Source: Firmicutes bacterium UBA6132 | GTDB taxonomy: Bacteria > Bacillota_A > Clostridia > Tissierellales > Sedimentibacteraceae | DNA: 13,345 bases | Direction of reading: 5' to 3' | Assembly (NCBI GenBank): GCA_002435835.1 | Contig: DIVM01000212.1 | Coordinates: forward strand, 1-13,345 | Part shown: positions 6,257 to 13,345 of the stretch, piece after piece | Numbering within the stretch: the stretch's first letter is position 1 | How the letters are laid out: each line of letters starts with the position of its first letter | Made by a program: the position numbers and the translations under genes | The notes under the pieces: generated by a model | Databases searched by the model: none | The model's input: only the letters and a program-made list of their open reading frames with translations | Told to the model about the DNA's origin: nothing

Positions 6257-6540
6257 ATTACCACTTCTTTTTCTGTGTTTGGAGGAATCACCTCTTTCAT
6301 CTGCCTATATAGTAAAACATTCATCCTACTAAATCTGTTTCTACTGATTAAAAACCTAAATCTTTTAACTTCAAAATCCATCTACTTTCCTCAACTTTAA
6401 TTAATAAACAACAATCGTAATGCTTTGATTCTTTTTAACTTGATACTCTTAAATTTGTTAACTTTAAATCTTAGTTGCATTCCTAAACATATAGGAATAT
6501 ATTTTATTATTTGAATCATATTAAGTTGTAGTTTTACTTT
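6257..6540. other. Gene-poor AT-rich stretch between hairpin and repeat tract
   Basis: No credible gene is seen. A 32-codon ORF on the minus strand (6324-6226; begins MNVLLYRQMKEV) is open across this stretch and into the 67-nt hairpin, but its ATG has only AGTAGG directly abutting it and it resembles no family I know. A small GAGG-AATCA-CCTC inverted repeat lies near 6282-6294. From about 6355 the AATCTT word of the following tract begins to appear. Confidence 0.4.
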
Positions 6541-7120
6541 TAATCTTAAATCTTTAGAACAATCTTTAATTTTTTAAATCTTAAGCCTTAAACCTTTTGC
6601 ATCTTAAAAACTAAACTTTTTAAAATATAAATCTTTAAAAAATACTTTAAATCTTTAATACAGAAATCTTTGTTTTAAAGCCTTCAAATTTTTAATTCTC
6701 CATCTTTAGAACTTAAATCTTTTTCATTAAAAACCAAATCTTTTTTAAAAATAAATCTTTAATAAATAATTTTAAATCTTTAATACGCAAATCATTAAGT
6801 TTTTAAGTCTTTAAATTTTAATTCTAACTCTTTAAATCTTTAATCTTTAAATCTAAACATAATCTAAAAACAATTTTAAAACTTATCTTTGGTTTAAATC
6901 TTAATTTTAAATATTTTTTAAATCTTTAATTAAATATAATCTTAAACTTAAAAACTTAAATTTTAAACTTAAAACTCTCACTCTTAAATCTTAAATAAAA
7001 ATTTAAAACCTAAAACTTAAATTTCAAATTTAAAACTTCTCTTTAATTTTAAAATCAATTTAAATTTAAATATTTAATCTTAAATTCAAAATTTGATATT
7101 AAACAAAAATTTGTTTTAAA
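6540..7120. repeat. G-poor, degenerate AAATCTTTAA-rich tract
   Basis: This tract is made largely of variants of TAAATCTTTAA. By hand I find about 23 ATCTT-centred words between roughly 6357 and 7080. In 6541-7080 I count about 69 C against 12 G on the plus strand, so GC content is near 15 percent and strongly skewed. Several 60-nt lines contain no G at all. No reading frame stays open and I saw no DnaA box or tRNA. The function is unknown; an expanded and decayed simple repeat is the plainest reading. Confidence 0.75.
6613..6848. repeat. Two diverged tandem copies of a ~125-bp unit inside the AT-rich tract
   Basis: A copy from about 6613 to 6722 realigns with about 6736 to 6848. Shared landmarks in the same order are AAATCTTTAATAC (6649 and 6774, offset 125), TAAATCTTTAA, AAGTCTT/AAGCCTT, and TTTTAATTCT followed by ATCTTT-type words. 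Identity looks roughly three quarters by eye. This shows that part of the tract grew by segmental duplication. Confidence 0.55.
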
Positions 7121-7269
7121 TTTAAAACTGTACAAACATTTAACGACTTTGTTGAGGAGTTAAACAAATTGTATCAGTAATGATTTAGTAAAACTTATGT
7201 TGTAGTATATATATACCCTTCGAAAATTACTTTAAACATATTTTTTAAAAATTTTATAATTTTATTTTG
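7121..7269. other. Intergenic stretch before the ispE promoter
   Basis: No complete gene is seen. The reading frame 7130-7180 encodes VQTFNDFVEELNKLYQ and then a stop, which looks like the end of a protein but has no start or upstream coding sequence; it may be a gene remnant or chance. The rest is AT-rich. Confidence 0.3.
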
Positions 7270-7298
7270 TTGTTATTATTTTTGTTCTATTATATAAT
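7270..7298 (+). promoter_or_regulatory. Predicted sigma-A promoter of ispE
   Basis: TTGTTA (7270-7275), a 17-nt spacer and a perfect TATAAT (7293-7298) precede ispE. The start would be near 7305, about 36 nt before the ATG. The T-rich DNA around it could act as an UP-like element. Confidence 0.55.
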
Positions 7299-7340
7299 TT
7301 TCTTATTAATATTTTAATTTAAAACGAAACAGAGGTCATT

Positions 7341-8210
7341 ATGATAAAACTTTATTCATATGCTAAAATAAATTTATTTTTAAATGTAATAGATAAACTT
7401 GAAAACGGATACCACCTAATAGATACGGTTATGCAGTCAATAGATCTTCATGATGAAATTTTAGTTGATACCATTAAAGAAAACACAATAGTCATAGAAA
7501 CAAGTGATAAATCAATACCTACTGACTCTAAAAACACATGTTATAAAGCAGCATCATTAATAAAAGAAATATATAATATTAACTCAGGCGTTGTAATAAA
7601 ATTAAATAAAATAATACCTTCTGAAGCAGGCCTTGCAGGTGGAAGCGGGAACTCTGCGGCAGTTATAAAAGCATTAAATGAACTTTGGGATTTAAATATG
7701 TCTTTAGATGAAATGAAGGAAATTGGATTAAAAGTTGGGGCTGATGTTCCATTCTGTATCATAGGGGGAACTGTTAGAGCTGAAGGAATTGGAGAAAAGC
7801 TTACAAAATTAAATGATTTTTCATGGGAAAATATCTTAATAGTTAAACCAGATTTCAGTTTGTCCACAGCATTTGTATACAACAATCTCCGAAAAGAACA
7901 ATATAATTTATACAATGTCAGTGAAATGTTAAATAATATTGAACAAAAAAATTTCAATGAATTAGCATCATTAACTACAAACACATTGGAAAGAGCAGTT
8001 GAAGAAATACATATAGAAATAAATGAAATTAAAAAAGTCATGATGGATAATGGTGCTGTATCATCCATGATGACAGGCAGCGGTTCTGCTTTATTTGGGT
8101 TATACCCAAATAAAGAAAGTTTAGAAAAAGCTTATAATGTTTTAATAAACTACTATCCTAAAACTTATAAAACGAGAACCATGGACAGAGGCGTTGATTT
8201 TATTAAATAA
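7341..8210 (+). CDS. ispE: 4-diphosphocytidyl-2-C-methyl-D-erythritol kinase
   Basis: This is a GHMP-family kinase of the MEP (non-mevalonate) isoprenoid pathway. It phosphorylates CDP-methylerythritol at the 2-hydroxyl with ATP in the cytoplasm. The 289-residue length is normal. Motifs visible are SYAKINLFL (6-14, with the conserved Lys9), the ATP-binding loop PSEAGLAGGSGNSAA (93-107), GADVPFC (133-139, with the catalytic Asp135) and the C-terminal MTGSGSALFG (244-253). The loop reads GGSGNSAA where many Firmicutes have GGSSDAAA; the Asn is also found in E. coli, so activity is expected. AGAGGT precedes the ATG. A lipoprotein gene follows 26 nt later on the same strand and is probably cotranscribed. 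Confidence 0.95.
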   Translation: MIKLYSYAKINLFLNVIDKLENGYHLIDTVMQSIDLHDEILVDTIKENTIVIETSDKSIPTDSKNTCYKAASLIKEIYNINSGVVIKLNKIIPSEAGLAGGSGNSAAVIKALNELWDLNMSLDEMKEIGLKVGADVPFCIIGGTVRAEGIGEKLTKLNDFSWENILIVKPDFSLSTAFVYNNLRKEQYNLYNVSEMLNNIEQKNFNELASLTTNTLERAVEEIHIEINEIKKVMMDNGAVSSMMTGSGSALFGLYPNKESLEKAYNVLINYYPKTYKTRTMDRGVDFIK

Positions 8211-8236
8211 TATATTAAAATCAGAAAGGATTAAGT

Positions 8237-8788
8237 ATGAAAAAATTAGTTATTTTATTATTAATTGTAGCATTGTTAACTGGATGTAGCGAAAAAGCAA
8301 AAGATAGCAGTGGTACAAATACAACAGAAAATACCCAAGAAAAATCTTATGAAGAAAGTTTAAAAAATAATATAAAAAAAATAATGGCTCCTGATTTTGA
8401 ACTAAAAAATTTAGATGGCACAACAATAAAGCTATCAGATTTAAGAGGAAAAAATGTAATAATTAATTTTTGGGCAACATGGTGCGGATTTTGCGTAGAA
8501 GAAATGCCTGATTTACAAAAGCTTCAAAATACATATAAAGATAAAAATTTAGTTGTTTTAGCTATAAATGTAGGAGAAAGCAAAGAAGTTGTTGAAAAAT
8601 TTATGAAAGATAACAACTTAGACCTTGAAGTTGTTCTTGATGAAGATAGTGAAGTATCTAATTTGTATGGAGTTCGCTCATTTCCAACTTCCTTAGTAGT
8701 AAGCAAAGATGGTGAAGCTTTAGCAAGCCACTCAGGCATGCTCACATATGAACAAATGGAACAGTTATATGATTTTTTTGAAGAATAA
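8237..8788 (+). CDS. TlpA/ResA-like thiol-disulfide oxidoreductase lipoprotein
   Basis: This is a 183-residue secreted lipoprotein. A short signal peptide ends in the lipobox LLTGC (Cys17 would be lipidated). A Ser/Thr/Asn-rich linker of about 30 residues follows, and then an AhpC/TSA-Redoxin-type thioredoxin fold (about 51-180). The catalytic site is WCGFC (Cys83, Cys86) after NFWAT, and the cis-proline is Pro150 in SFPTS. Such proteins sit on the outer face of the membrane and reduce or exchange disulfides, for example in cytochrome c maturation or peroxide defence. A CcdA-type electron partner is not in the window, so the target is unknown. AGAAAGGA precedes the ATG. It is likely the second gene of the ispE transcript, although no functional link with IspE is obvious. 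Confidence 0.9.
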   Translation: MKKLVILLLIVALLTGCSEKAKDSSGTNTTENTQEKSYEESLKNNIKKIMAPDFELKNLDGTTIKLSDLRGKNVIINFWATWCGFCVEEMPDLQKLQNTYKDKNLVVLAINVGESKEVVEKFMKDNNLDLEVVLDEDSEVSNLYGVRSFPTSLVVSKDGEALASHSGMLTYEQMEQLYDFFEE

Positions 8789-8833
8789 CAGAATAAGATA
8801 AATTCTGTACGTTGATAAACTAAACAATAATTG

Positions 8834-8884
8834 ATTAAAGGTCTGATTCCGATAGAATATCGAAACCAGACCTTTAATTTTTTT
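8834..8884. terminator. Bidirectional terminator between lipoprotein gene and gltD
   Basis: ATTAAAGGTCTG (8834-8845) pairs with CAGACCTTTAAT (8867-8878), 12 bp; the loop contains CGATA-GAA-TATCG. A T-run TTTAATTTTTTT follows on the plus strand, and A-rich DNA on the left gives a T-rich tail for the minus strand. It serves two convergent units and overlaps the gltD stop by 2 nt. Confidence 0.8.
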
Positions 8885-10367
8885 ACTTAATTACACTTTT
8901 TCCCATAAGAAATTTATCGGCTTCTCTTGCTGCAAGCTTTCCTTCCTGAATCGCCCATACAACAAGACTCTGTCCTCTTCTCATATCTCCAGCTGCAAAT
9001 AATTTATTAACTTCTGTTTTGAAAATTCCAAAATCCGCCTTTAAATTACTTCTTAAGTCTCTTTTTAATTTAAGTTCATCTATTATAGTGTCTTCAGGAC
9101 CTAAAAATCCCATGGCAATGATAACAAGGTCTGCTTTCCATATTTTCTCTGAATTTGGAATTTCACGAGGCATAACCCTTCCAAGTTCATCCTTCTCCCA
9201 TCTAACATCTACAGTATGAACCTCTTTTATTTCACCCTTTTCGTTTCCTACAATTTTTTTAGTTGCAATGTTGTAGCTTCTCGGATCTTTTTTGTATAAG
9301 CTTATTGCTTCTTCCTGTCCGTAATCTACTTTAAGCTTTTTAGGCCATTCAGGCCAAGGATTTGTTTCATCGTTTCTTTCACGAGGTGGTTCAGACATAA
9401 TTTCAAACTGAAAAACACTTTTGCAACCTTGCCTTATGGAAGTTCCCACACAGTCTGTTCCAGTGTCCCCTCCTCCTATTACAATCACATTTTTACCCTT
9501 AGCATCTAATTGTGCATTTGTTTCCTTATTTGTTTTCAGAAGATTTTTTGTGCTATTAGTCAAAAATTCAATTGCTTGATATACTCCTTTTAAATCCTTG
9601 CCTTCAACATCTAACTCTCTGGCTTTTTTTGCTCCGCAGCACAATATTACGGCATCATTTCTGTCTATGAGTTCATGAGTAGTAATATCCGTTCCTACTT
9701 CCACATTAAAAATGAACTTTACCCCTGATTGTTTCATCAATTCAATTCGTCTGTCCACTATTTTCTTGTCTAATTTCATATTAGGTATGCCGTACATTAA
9801 AAGCCCGCCAGGCCTGTCATCCCTTTCATAAACAGTTACGTCATGACCTACTGCATTTAAATAATATGCAGCTGACAAACCCGCTGGTCCTGCTCCTACT
9901 ACGACAACTTTTTTTCCTATTTCCTTAGCATTACTTTTCTTTACCCATCCTTCTTCGAATGCTTTTTCAATTATTTCATATTCGATGTCATGAATTGCAA
10001 CAGGATCTGAAATATGACCTTCAGTACACGATCCCTCGCATGGTGCAGGGCATACCCTTCCCGTAAATTCAGGGAAAGGATTTGTCCTGGTTAATATTTT
10101 ATAAGCAAGCTCCCATTGGGATTTATAAACTAAATCATTCCATTCAGGTATTAAATTGTGCATAGGACAGCCTGCAACCATTCCGTTTAAAATAACCCCG
10201 CCCTGGCAAAACGGTACACCGCAGTTCATACACCTTGCTCCCTGAATTTGAAGTTCTTCAATATCCATGGGCAGTTTTATTTCATTCCAGTCTTTTATTC
10301 TGTCTTTAGGACTTCTTTTTTTATGTTCTTTTCTTTTATATTCTAAGAATCCAGTAGCTTTTCCCAT
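8883..10367 (-). CDS. gltD: Glutamate synthase (NADPH) small subunit
   Basis: This is the 494-residue beta subunit of bacterial glutamate synthase. It oxidises NADPH with FAD and passes electrons to the large subunit, which turns glutamine and 2-oxoglutarate into two glutamates. The N-terminus carries two cysteine groups for [4Fe-4S] centres: C46-x2-C49-x4-C54 with C67, and C106-x3-C110-x3-C114. GAGPAG (158-163) is the FAD site and GGGDTG (298-303) the NADPH site. The C-terminal AAGDMRRGQSLVVWAI (458-473) closes the FAD domain. AGGAGG lies 7 nt from the ATG. It follows gltB by 19 nt in one operon. Stand-alone homologues of this fold serve other oxidoreductases, but the adjacent gltB settles the assignment. 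Confidence 0.96.
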   Translation of the reverse strand: MGKATGFLEYKRKEHKKRSPKDRIKDWNEIKLPMDIEELQIQGARCMNCGVPFCQGGVILNGMVAGCPMHNLIPEWNDLVYKSQWELAYKILTRTNPFPEFTGRVCPAPCEGSCTEGHISDPVAIHDIEYEIIEKAFEEGWVKKSNAKEIGKKVVVVGAGPAGLSAAYYLNAVGHDVTVYERDDRPGGLLMYGIPNMKLDKKIVDRRIELMKQSGVKFIFNVEVGTDITTHELIDRNDAVILCCGAKKARELDVEGKDLKGVYQAIEFLTNSTKNLLKTNKETNAQLDAKGKNVIVIGGGDTGTDCVGTSIRQGCKSVFQFEIMSEPPRERNDETNPWPEWPKKLKVDYGQEEAISLYKKDPRSYNIATKKIVGNEKGEIKEVHTVDVRWEKDELGRVMPREIPNSEKIWKADLVIIAMGFLGPEDTIIDELKLKRDLRSNLKADFGIFKTEVNKLFAAGDMRRGQSLVVWAIQEGKLAAREADKFLMGKSVIK

Positions 10368-10386
10368 TATATATCCTCCTCATTTA

Positions 10387-13345
10387 TTATTTTGCAGCAC
10401 TTCCTGAAGTTTTACTTTCAGCTGTAACTTGATTATCTTTTGCAATATTAGAATATCTTTCATTGAATGCATAACTTAAAGCTTCATGTCCTGAAAGCCC
10501 CATATTGTGAGCCTTTTCGATATTAACAAGCATATGTTTATACTCAGCAGGAATTATTTTTGTAAACCTATTAGCATAACTTTCCCAATCATGGAGTATT
10601 CTTTTGCCCTGCTGACTGTCCGTATACTCAACATGTTTTGTTATCATGCTTTTGATTTCGTTCATTTCCTTTTCAGAAGTAATTTTTTCTGTATTGGTAA
10701 TCGAGCTATTTATATAGCTTTCATCAAAATCAAGTGCATAAACAATTCCTCCTGACATTCCTGCTGCAAAATTTCTTCCTGTTTTTCCAAGTAGCACAAT
10801 TTTTCCACCCGTCATATATTCGCAGCCGTGGTCTCCCACACCTTCTATTACAGCGTTCATGCCGCTGTTTCTTATACAGAATCTTTCACCAGCTTTTCCA
10901 TTGATGTAAGCTTCTCCAGATGTTGCCCCGTAAAATGCTGCATTTCCTATGATAATATTTTTTTCAGGTTCGAAATCAGAATCCTTAGGAGGATATACAA
11001 TTATTTTTCCACCCGAAATCCCTTTGCCCATGTAGTCATTTGAATCTCCTTCAAGCTTGAGCGTCATCCCTTTAGGAATAAATGCTCCGAAGCTCTGTCC
11101 CGCAGAACCTACGAATGTAAGATTAACTGTGTCGTCTTTAAGTCCTTTTTCTCCATATTGTTTTGATATTTCGCTTCCTATTATTGTTCCAACAACTCTG
11201 TCCGTATTTTTTATTTTAAGTTTTAGGCTTATAGGCTTTTGGTTTTCCAATGCTGGTTTAACCATTTTTAAAAGTTTTCTCATGTCAAGTGATTTTTCTA
11301 TCATATGATCCTGGGCATGCATGTTGTATCTTCCAATATCTGCTCCAGCAAAAGGTTGATATAAAAGTTGTGATAAATCAACATTCTTTGCTTTCCAATT
11401 TTCAATATTATTTTTTTGTTTTAATTTGTCAGTGCGTCCCACCATTTCCTTCAATGTTCTGAAGCCTAATTTAGCCATTATTTCTCTAAGTTCTCTTACC
11501 ATGAACATCATCAAATTTTCTACATATTCTGGCTTGCCTGCGAAATTTTTTCTTAAATGCTCATCTTGAGTAGCTACACCCACAGGGCATGTGTTTAAGT
11601 TACAAACTCTCATCATAAGGCATCCGAGAACAATTAGTGGCGTTGTAGCAAAACCAAACTCTTCAGCTCCAAGGAGTGCTGCAATGGCAATGTCTCTTCC
11701 AGACAAAAGCTTTCCATCTGTCTCAAGGATTACCCTGTCTCTTAAATTGTTTAAAACGAGAGTCTGATGTGCCTCTGATAGCCCTAACTCCCAAGGAAGG
11801 CCTGTGTTTCTTATACTTGTTCTTGGTGCTGCACCTGTTCCTCCGTCATATCCGCTTATTAAAATAACATCAGCCTTGCCTTTAGCTAAACCTGCAGCTA
11901 CTGTTCCAACACCAGATTCTGATACAAGCTTAACATTAATCCTTGCATATCTGTTTGCATTTTTCAAATCGTGGATAAGTTCGCCTATATCCTCTATGGA
12001 ATATATGTCATGATGAGGAGGAGGAGAAATTAAAGTCACACCAGGTGTGGAATGTCTCACTTTTCCTATTTCAGGATATACTTTCAATCCTGGAAGCTGT
12101 CCGCCTTCACCAGGTTTAGCGCCTTGTGCGATTTTAATCTGAATTTCTCTTGCATTGACAAGATAGTTACTTGTAACCCCAAAGCGTCCTGAAGCTACTT
12201 GCTTGATTGCGCTATTCTTCGAATCTCCGTTTTCCATTATTTTAAATCTTTCTGGATCCTCTCCGCCTTCGCCTGTGTTGCTTTTTCCGCCTAATCTATT
12301 CATGGCAATGGCGAGACACTCATGAGCTTCCTTACTTATGGATCCATATGACATGGCACCTGTTTTAAATTTTTTGACTATGGAATCAGCACTCTCAACT
12401 TCTTCAATGGGAATTGCTTCCTTTGAATTATAGTCAAACTCAAGGAGGTTTCTTAAAGTATATATTTTTTCATCATTAATTTTTTCAGAATATTGTTTGT
12501 ATAAATTGAAGTTGTTTTCCCTACATGATTTTTGAAGCATGTATATTGTTTCAGGATTATACATATGTTCTTCTCCACCATCGATACATTGGAAATATCC
12601 TCCTGCTTCGAGAATATCAGTATACGGTGAATTTTCTTCATATGCACTTTCATGCCTCATTTTGTTTTCTATAGCAATTTCCTCTAAGCCTATTCCTTCA
12701 AGCCTTGAAGGTGTTTTTGTAAAGTATTTATCAATAATTTCTTTTTTAATACCCACTGCCTCAAATATTTGAGCTCCATGATAAGATCTTATTGTGGATA
12801 TTCCCATTTTGGAAATAACTTTTAAAATACCTTTCACCATTGCTTTAACAAAGTTCTTTTTGCCTTCTTCATAGTTTAGTCCATTTAAAATTCCTTTGTC
12901 CGCAAGGTCGCTTATTGTTTCAAAAGCAAGATAAGGATTTATTGCTGTAACTCCATATCCGATAAGTGTGCAGAAATGGTGAACTTCTCGCGGCTCCCCT
13001 GATTCTAAAACAATACCTATGTTTGTTCTTTTCTCGCCTCTTGTAAGATGTTGGTGAACTCCTGAAGATGCCAAAAGAGCAGGTATAGCGGCAAAATCTT
13101 TATTAACACCTTTGTCTGTCAATAAGATTATGTTTGCACCTCTTTCAATTGCAGCATCTGCTTCCATAAAAATTTTTTCCAGAGCGTTTTCCATTGCTTT
13201 AGCGCCTTCAGATACTTTATAAAGTATTGAAATTGTTGCAACTTTGAATTTGTCATTGTTCAAGTGCTTTATAACATTGAGCTGCTCATTAGTAAGTATC
13301 GGATTATCCAAAAACAAGCTTGCTGAATTGTCTCCGTTTGGATTG
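10387..13345 (-). CDS. gltB: Glutamate synthase (NADPH) large subunit, 5' part beyond window edge
   Basis: About 985 residues of the alpha subunit are visible; the family is near 1,500, so the N-terminal glutaminase domain lies outside. The frame is open to the right edge, and the TTG at 13317 is an internal leucine. Counting from that codon: the central domain spans about 1-300; the FMN/synthase domain opens with [11 protein letters not shown] (318-328) and [16 protein letters not shown] (343-358); the cysteines C566-x5-C572-x4-C577 hold the [3Fe-4S] cluster; and [12 protein letters not shown] (489-500) is the characteristic substrate/FMN-loop region. The C-terminal beta-helix domain runs from about 735 ([24 protein letters not shown]). 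Ammonia from glutamine passes through the protein to 2-oxoglutarate. The promoter is outside the window. No frameshift is seen. Confidence 0.96.
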   Translation of the reverse strand, partial: NPNGDNSASLFLDNPILTNEQLNVIKHLNNDKFKVATISILYKVSEGAKAMENALEKIFMEADAAIERGANIILLTDKGVNKDFAAIPALLASSGVHQHLTRGEKRTNIGIVLESGEPREVHHFCTLIGYGVTAINPYLAFETISDLADKGILNGLNYEEGKKNFVKAMVKGILKVISKMGISTIRSYHGAQIFEAVGIKKEIIDKYFTKTPSRLEGIGLEEIAIENKMRHESAYEENSPYTDILEAGGYFQCIDGGEEHMYNPETIYMLQKSCRENNFNLYKQYSEKINDEKIYTLRNLLEFDYNSKEAIPIEEVESADSIVKKFKTGAMSYGSISKEAHECLAIAMNRLGGKSNTGEGGEDPERFKIMENGDSKNSAIKQVASGRFGVTSNYLVNAREIQIKIAQGAKPGEGGQLPGLKVYPEIGKVRHSTPGVTLISPPPHHDIYSIEDIGELIHDLKNANRYARINVKLVSESGVGTVAAGLAKGKADVILISGYDGGTGAAPRTSIRNTGLPWELGLSEAHQTLVLNNLRDRVILETDGKLLSGRDIAIAALLGAEEFGFATTPLIVLGCLMMRVCNLNTCPVGVATQDEHLRKNFAGKPEYVENLMMFMVRELREIMAKLGFRTLKEMVGRTDKLKQKNNIENWKAKNVDLSQLLYQPFAGADIGRYNMHAQDHMIEKSLDMRKLLKMVKPALENQKPISLKLKIKNTDRVVGTIIGSEISKQYGEKGLKDDTVNLTFVGSAGQSFGAFIPKGMTLKLEGDSNDYMGKGISGGKIIVYPPKDSDFEPEKNIIIGNAAFYGATSGEAYINGKAGERFCIRNSGMNAVIEGVGDHGCEYMTGGKIVLLGKTGRNFAAGMSGGIVYALDFDESYINSSITNTEKITSEKEMNEIKSMITKHVEYTDSQQGKRILHDWESYANRFTKIIPAEYKHMLVNIEKAHNMGLSGHEALSYAFNERYSNIAKDNQVTAESKTSGSAAK

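Noticed and set aside
6226..6324. 32-codon minus-strand ORF reaching into the 67-nt hairpin
   Set aside because: It has no properly spaced ribosome binding site and no recognisable family; it is noted in the region entry but not called as a gene.
6350..7130. CRISPR array or replication origin in the repeat tract
   Set aside because: The repeats are short, degenerate and irregularly spaced with no unique spacers, and I saw no DnaA box or dnaA/dnaN genes.
13315..13317. TTG at 13317 as the start of gltB
   Set aside because: It is an internal leucine; the frame is open to the window edge, and the family has several hundred more N-terminal residues.

Overview
The window looks like a chromosomal segment of a low-GC, amino-acid-fermenting Firmicute (class Clostridia or Tissierellia in the broad sense). 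The reasons are the very AT-rich intergenic DNA, strong AGGAGG-type ribosome binding sites, TTG starts, a Veg homologue, and a substrate-specific 'protein B' of the Stickland glycine/sarcosine/betaine reductase family whose in-frame UGA must be read as selenocysteine. The genus cannot be fixed from sequence reading alone.

Layout, left to right. (1) 1-2482, minus strand: a two-gene unit for a reductase protein B, an alpha/beta (GrdE/GrdG/GrdI-type) proprotein followed by a gamma (GrdB/GrdF/GrdH-type) selenoprotein that runs off the left edge. There is no grdA between them, which fits a sarcosine- or betaine-type pair better than the glycine operon. (2) 2483-3490: a control region with three perfect palindromes of one consensus (TAATC-RY-GATTA) around a sigma-A-like promoter, then a divergent TetR-family regulator that is the obvious candidate to bind them. 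(3) 3606-4852, minus: a membrane-anchored metallophosphoesterase and the Veg protein. (4) 4981-6118, plus: a CorA-type metal channel with a roughly 160-nt leader. The leader holds a 30-codon ORF with a near-perfect Shine-Dalgarno sequence, and a 12-bp inverted repeat that the ORF overlaps. (5) 6119-7340: 1.2 kb without a convincing gene. It contains a terminator, a 67-nt long-stem hairpin, and then about 600-800 bp of G-poor, extremely AT-rich DNA built from a short AAATCTTTAA-like word, including a diverged duplication of about 125 bp. (6) 7341-8788, plus: ispE (isoprenoid precursor synthesis) and a TlpA/ResA-like thiol-disulfide lipoprotein, probably one operon. (7) 8883-13345, minus: gltD and most of gltB, the two subunits of NADPH-type glutamate synthase; gltB runs off the right edge.

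The genes are mostly independent housekeeping or metabolic units. The reductase pair and glutamate synthase both concern amino-acid nitrogen metabolism, and the lipoprotein and CorA act at the membrane. The parts least explained by known annotation are the corA leader (a candidate Mg2+-responsive leader peptide), the triple operator in front of the selenoprotein operon, and the strand-asymmetric repeat tract upstream of ispE. All positions, counts and motif calls were read by hand; no database search or folding program was run.
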